Source: Sedimentibacter sp. (GTDB taxonomy: Bacteria > Bacillota > Clostridia > Tissierellales > Sedimentibacteraceae). From it: 64,000 nucleotides of DNA. Within the stretch, counting starts at the first letter, position 1. The number at the start of each line of letters is the position of its first letter. Shown piece by piece: positions 61,080-64,000 of this stretch. The stretch spans positions 124,001 through 188,000 of the forward strand of contig JAHDLA010000016.1 of the NCBI GenBank assembly GCA_018436705.1, in the 5' to 3' direction. The notes under the pieces were generated by a model. The model saw nothing but the letters and a program-made list of their open reading frames with translations. It had not been told where the DNA came from and searched no databases. Made by a program: the position numbers and the translations under genes.

Positions 61080-62891
61080 TTATTTTATTTTTTCAAGCAT
61101 TTTTTCAAATTCTTCTTCTTGTTCTACAACATACGCATCTCTCTTAGCATAGTGCGTATGAAGAAGTTTATGAGATAAATGTCCGTTTGGTTCTTTAAGG
61201 AATTCTTCGTACAGCTTCATCACTTCAGGATTTTTATGTGATTTTCTGAGAGGAAGTGATTTATCAAGCTCGTACAGTGCATCTGCTCTTTTTATTTTTG
61301 GATTTACTTCAAGTCTTTCCTTAGCAGATACGTGTGATTGGCCGCCTCCATGGACGCATCCTCCCGGACATGCCATTACCTCTATGAAATGATACTGCTT
61401 TTCGCCGGATTTTACTGATTCCAGAACTTTTGCCGCATTTGCAGTTCCATGTGCAACAGCAACTTTCACCTCTGTATCTTTTCCGTCTATAGGAAGAACC
61501 ACTGATGCTTCCTTCACTCCTTCAATACCTCTTACACCTTTATATTCAATGTCATCTAAATCTTTTCCTGTCAATATATCCGCAACAGTTCTAAGTGCTG
61601 CTTCCATTACTCCACCTGTTGCTCCAAATATCGCACCGGCACCTGTATATTCGCCCAATATGCTGTCAGGCTGCTCATCTGGAAGATTTTTAAAGTTAAT
61701 TCTTGCCTGTTTTATCATATCTCCCAGTTCTCTTGTTGTAAGAGAAAAATCTACATCTCGAACACCGTCGACTTCCATTTCCGGCCTGTTGGCCTCGGTC
61801 TTCTTTGAAGTACATGGCATTATAGATACGCTCACTATTTTTTCAGGATCAATTTCCATTTTTTCTGCATAATACGATTTTACAATGGCACCAAACATTT
61901 GCTGAGGTGATTTACAAGTTGAAAGATTATCAAGAAAATCAGGATAATTTATTTCACAGAAACGAATCCATCCCGGTGAACATGACGTTATCATAGGAAG
62001 TTTTCCGCCGTTTTTAACTCTGCTTAAAAGCTCTGTTCCTTCTTCAAGTATAGTAAGATCTGCAGAAAAGTTAGTATCAAATACTTTGTCATATCCCAGT
62101 CTTCTCAAAGCTGCTACCATTTTACCCGTAACATCTGTTCCAACAGGGTATCCAAACTCTTCGCCCAAAGATGCTCTTACGCCTGGAGCTGTCTGTACAA
62201 CAACGTATTTATCAGGATCATCTATTGCATCCCACACATCATCTATATAGGTTCTTTCACGAAGAGCCGCAACAGGACATGCCTGTATACACTGTCCGCA
62301 ATATACGCATGGAACATCCTTCATGCTGTATCCAAATGCTGGAGCAACTTCAGTATTAAATCCTCTTTTCGTAAAATCAAGAATCCCTATTCCTTGGACA
62401 TCTCTGCATGTGCTTACACATCTTCCGCAAAGTATGCATTTTGATGCATCTCTGATGATTGAATGTGACAGATTATCAATTTTAGATTCTCTTTTTTCTC
62501 CCTGGAATTCTATATCTTTAATACCCAGCTCATCACACAATTTTTGAAGTTCACATGTTCCGTTTCTCAGACATGTAAGACATTCTCTGTTATGATTGGC
62601 AAGAATTAATTCAACATTCATTCTAACTGCATTTCTAACCTTTGCAGTATTTGTTCTAACATTCATTCCATCCTGTACCTTAAGAACACAGGAAGCAGGA
62701 AGGTTCCTCATTGGAACTCCTTTTATATCAACTTCTACCACGCATACTCTGCATGCAGCTACTTCATTTATGTCTTTCAAGAAACACAGTGTAGGTATAT
62801 CTATTCCAGCCTCTTTGGCTGCCATTAATACAGTGTAGTCCTTAGGCACACTTACCTGTATCCCATTTATAGTTACATTCACTTTATCCAT
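61080..62891 (-). CDS. hydA: [FeFe]-hydrogenase catalytic subunit (HydA/HndD type)
   Basis: This protein of about 603 residues carries an N-terminal [2Fe-2S] domain (LCFLKDINEVAACRVCVVE), a His-Cys3 [4Fe-4S] site (HNRECLTCLRNGTCELQKLC), two [4Fe-4S] ferredoxin sites (CILCGRCVSTC; CVYCGQCIQACP) and the H-cluster motifs TSCSPGWIRFCE, MPCTSKKTEANRPE and EVMACPGGCVHGGGQ. It makes or uses H2. A small-subunit region follows at the C-terminus. With HydB directly upstream it should form an NAD(P)H-linked, possibly electron-bifurcating hydrogenase. The start is uncertain: ATG 62891 or GTG 62900. Confidence 0.96.
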   Translation of the reverse strand: MDKVNVTINGIQVSVPKDYTVLMAAKEAGIDIPTLCFLKDINEVAACRVCVVEVDIKGVPMRNLPASCVLKVQDGMNVRTNTAKVRNAVRMNVELILANHNRECLTCLRNGTCELQKLCDELGIKDIEFQGEKRESKIDNLSHSIIRDASKCILCGRCVSTCRDVQGIGILDFTKRGFNTEVAPAFGYSMKDVPCVYCGQCIQACPVAALRERTYIDDVWDAIDDPDKYVVVQTAPGVRASLGEEFGYPVGTDVTGKMVAALRRLGYDKVFDTNFSADLTILEEGTELLSRVKNGGKLPMITSCSPGWIRFCEINYPDFLDNLSTCKSPQQMFGAIVKSYYAEKMEIDPEKIVSVSIMPCTSKKTEANRPEMEVDGVRDVDFSLTTRELGDMIKQARINFKNLPDEQPDSILGEYTGAGAIFGATGGVMEAALRTVADILTGKDLDDIEYKGVRGIEGVKEASVVLPIDGKDTEVKVAVAHGTANAAKVLESVKSGEKQYHFIEVMACPGGCVHGGGQSHVSAKERLEVNPKIKRADALYELDKSLPLRKSHKNPEVMKLYEEFLKEPNGHLSHKLLHTHYAKRDAYVVEQEEEFEKMLEKIK

Positions 62892-62909
62892 ATTTAACAC
62901 CAGCCTTTC

Positions 62910-64000
62910 TTATTTCTTGATGATGGCATGGAATGTACAAGCATCCATACATGAACCGCATTTAATACATTTATCCTGATCAATAACATGAACTTCTTTA
63001 ACCTTACCTTCAATTGCTCCAACCGGACAAATTCTTGAACATTTTGTACAGCCTCTGCAATCCATTGTTATAATATATTTTAACAGTGATTGACATACCC
63101 CTGCAGGACATCTTTTCTCAAGTACATGTGCTTCATATTCATCTCTGAAATATTTCAATGTTGAAAGCACCGGATTTGGCGCAGTCTGTCCCAAGCCGCA
63201 AAGAGATGTTTCTTTAATGTTCATTGCAAGCTTTTCCAGTCTGTCTAAATCCTCCATCGTTCCTTTTCCTTCTGTAATTTTATCAAGAATTTCAAGCATT
63301 CGCTTTGTTCCTTCTCGGCACGGTGTACATTTGCCGCATGATTCGTCGACTGTGAAATCAAGGAAAAACCTGGCTATATCAACCATACAATTATCTTCAT
63401 CCATAACAATCATACCTCCGGAGCCCATCATTGAGCCCACAGCGATTAAATTGTCATAATCTATAGGTATATCCAAGTGATCTTTCGTCAAGCATCCGCC
63501 TGAAGGTCCTCCCGTCTGAACTGCCTTAAATTCTTTACCGTTTGGACAACCGCCTCCGATATCATATATAACTTCTTTTAAAGTTGTTCCCATAGGAACT
63601 TCAACAAGGCCGGTATTATTAATTTTTCCTCCAAGCGCAAACACTTTTGTACCTGGAGATTTTTCCGTACCAAAGCTTCTAAACCATTCAGGTCCGTTGA
63701 GTACTATCTGAGGTACATTCGCCAAAGTTTCTACATTGTTTATAATTGTAGGTTTTCCCCACAACCCTTTATTAGCCGGGAAAGGAGGCTTATTTCTTGA
63801 CATTCCTCTTTTTCCTTCAATAGACTGCATTAATGCAGTTTCTTCTCCACAGACAAACGCACCTGCTCCAAGTCTTATTTCTATATCAAAATCGAAATCT
63901 GTTCCAAATAGATTTTTCCCTAAAAGTCCAAGTTCTTTTGCCTGTCTAATAGCAACTTCCAATCTATGAACAGCTATCGGATATTCTGCTCTTACATATA
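62910..64000 (-). CDS. hydB: NADH-linked hydrogenase subunit HydB (NuoF-like), 5' truncated
   Basis: This frame is open to the right window edge; upstream codons read [17 protein letters not shown], a known NuoF stretch, so the start lies outside. The visible 363 residues have the FMN/NAD region ([19 protein letters not shown]), the [4Fe-4S] site [10 protein letters not shown] near the middle, and a C-terminal two-cluster ferredoxin domain ([27 protein letters not shown]). This extra ferredoxin domain is typical of HydB. It passes electrons between NADH and ferredoxin in the hydrogenase complex; a gap of about 10-20 bases separates it from hydA. Confidence 0.95.
   Translation of the reverse strand, partial: YVRAEYPIAVHRLEVAIRQAKELGLLGKNLFGTDFDFDIEIRLGAGAFVCGEETALMQSIEGKRGMSRNKPPFPANKGLWGKPTIINNVETLANVPQIVLNGPEWFRSFGTEKSPGTKVFALGGKINNTGLVEVPMGTTLKEVIYDIGGGCPNGKEFKAVQTGGPSGGCLTKDHLDIPIDYDNLIAVGSMMGSGGMIVMDEDNCMVDIARFFLDFTVDESCGKCTPCREGTKRMLEILDKITEGKGTMEDLDRLEKLAMNIKETSLCGLGQTAPNPVLSTLKYFRDEYEAHVLEKRCPAGVCQSLLKYIITMDCRGCTKCSRICPVGAIEGKVKEVHVIDQDKCIKCGSCMDACTFHAIIKK

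Noticed and set aside
1..64000. CRISPR array, prophage, insertion sequence or toxin-antitoxin system
   Set aside because: No regularly spaced repeats, transposase or integrase motifs, or toxin-antitoxin pair could be found on either strand.

Overview
The window looks like chromosomal DNA of a low-GC, endospore-forming anaerobic Firmicute of class Clostridia. The signs are AT-rich intergenic DNA, strong AGGAGG-type ribosome sites, a SpoVB homologue, T-box/purine-riboswitch/PyrR RNA control, an [FeFe]-hydrogenase, the selenium-associated protein YedF, and an ornithine racemase of the kind used by amino-acid fermenters. A Sedimentibacter- or Tissierella-like host is my inference. No phage, transposase, CRISPR array or rRNA operon is visible; the content is almost all core metabolism, transport and regulation.

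Layout. 1-1.1 kb: end of a branched-chain amino-acid ABC system (livG, cut by the window edge, and livF), convergent with a Fur/Zur-type regulator. 1.8-5.8 kb: GNAT, HU, MazG and SpoVB. 6.1-9.1 kb: recD2 and a ComF-like phosphoribosyltransferase. 9.1-15.5 kb: 5-formyl-THF cyclo-ligase, a membrane M50 protease, a CBS-domain transporter, a DUF5317 protein, a stomatin/NfeD pair and an M23 lipoprotein. 15.7-20.8 kb: a BMP-type nucleoside ABC transporter under a guanine riboswitch. 20.9-23.6 kb: xthA, a tautomerase and an unusual TadA-ornithine racemase fusion. 23.8-28.7 kb: an SLH-domain protein, ilvA with an isoleucine T-box, and a sigma factor/anti-sigma/secreted-protein module. 28.7-32.4 kb: a GntR-controlled ABC exporter with a papain-like protein. 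32.5-38.5 kb: oppABCDF. 38.6-45.7 kb: tRNA-Arg, D,D-carboxypeptidase, endonuclease IV, serS, an XRE-cupin regulator, a HelD-like helicase and tRNA-Gly. 46-48.9 kb: peroxiredoxin with a Fur-family operator, a LysR/YeiH pair and tRNA-Thr. 49-54.7 kb: a polysaccharide deacetylase and the pyrBIFKDE operon with two PyrR-type RNA sites. 54.7-60 kb: DUF951, yedF, CvpA, DUF5711, a class V aminotransferase and pyrC. 60.3-64 kb: a phosphoglycolate-phosphatase-like gene and [FeFe]-hydrogenase subunits hydA and hydB, the latter cut by the window edge.

How the genes work together. Several operons carry RNA switches matched to their products: guanine for purine-nucleoside uptake, tRNA-Ile for threonine deaminase, and PyrR/UMP for pyrimidine synthesis. 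Binding-protein genes are separated from their transporter genes by hairpins in both the BMP and Opp operons, which would give excess binding protein. The most unusual points are the TadA-ornithine racemase fusion with a retained internal ribosome site, the second PyrR box over the pyrB ribosome site, the pyr-operon terminator that doubles as the start region of the next gene, and a duplicated promoter/hairpin repeat upstream of the phosphatase gene. All functions are read from sequence motifs by eye; no searches were run.
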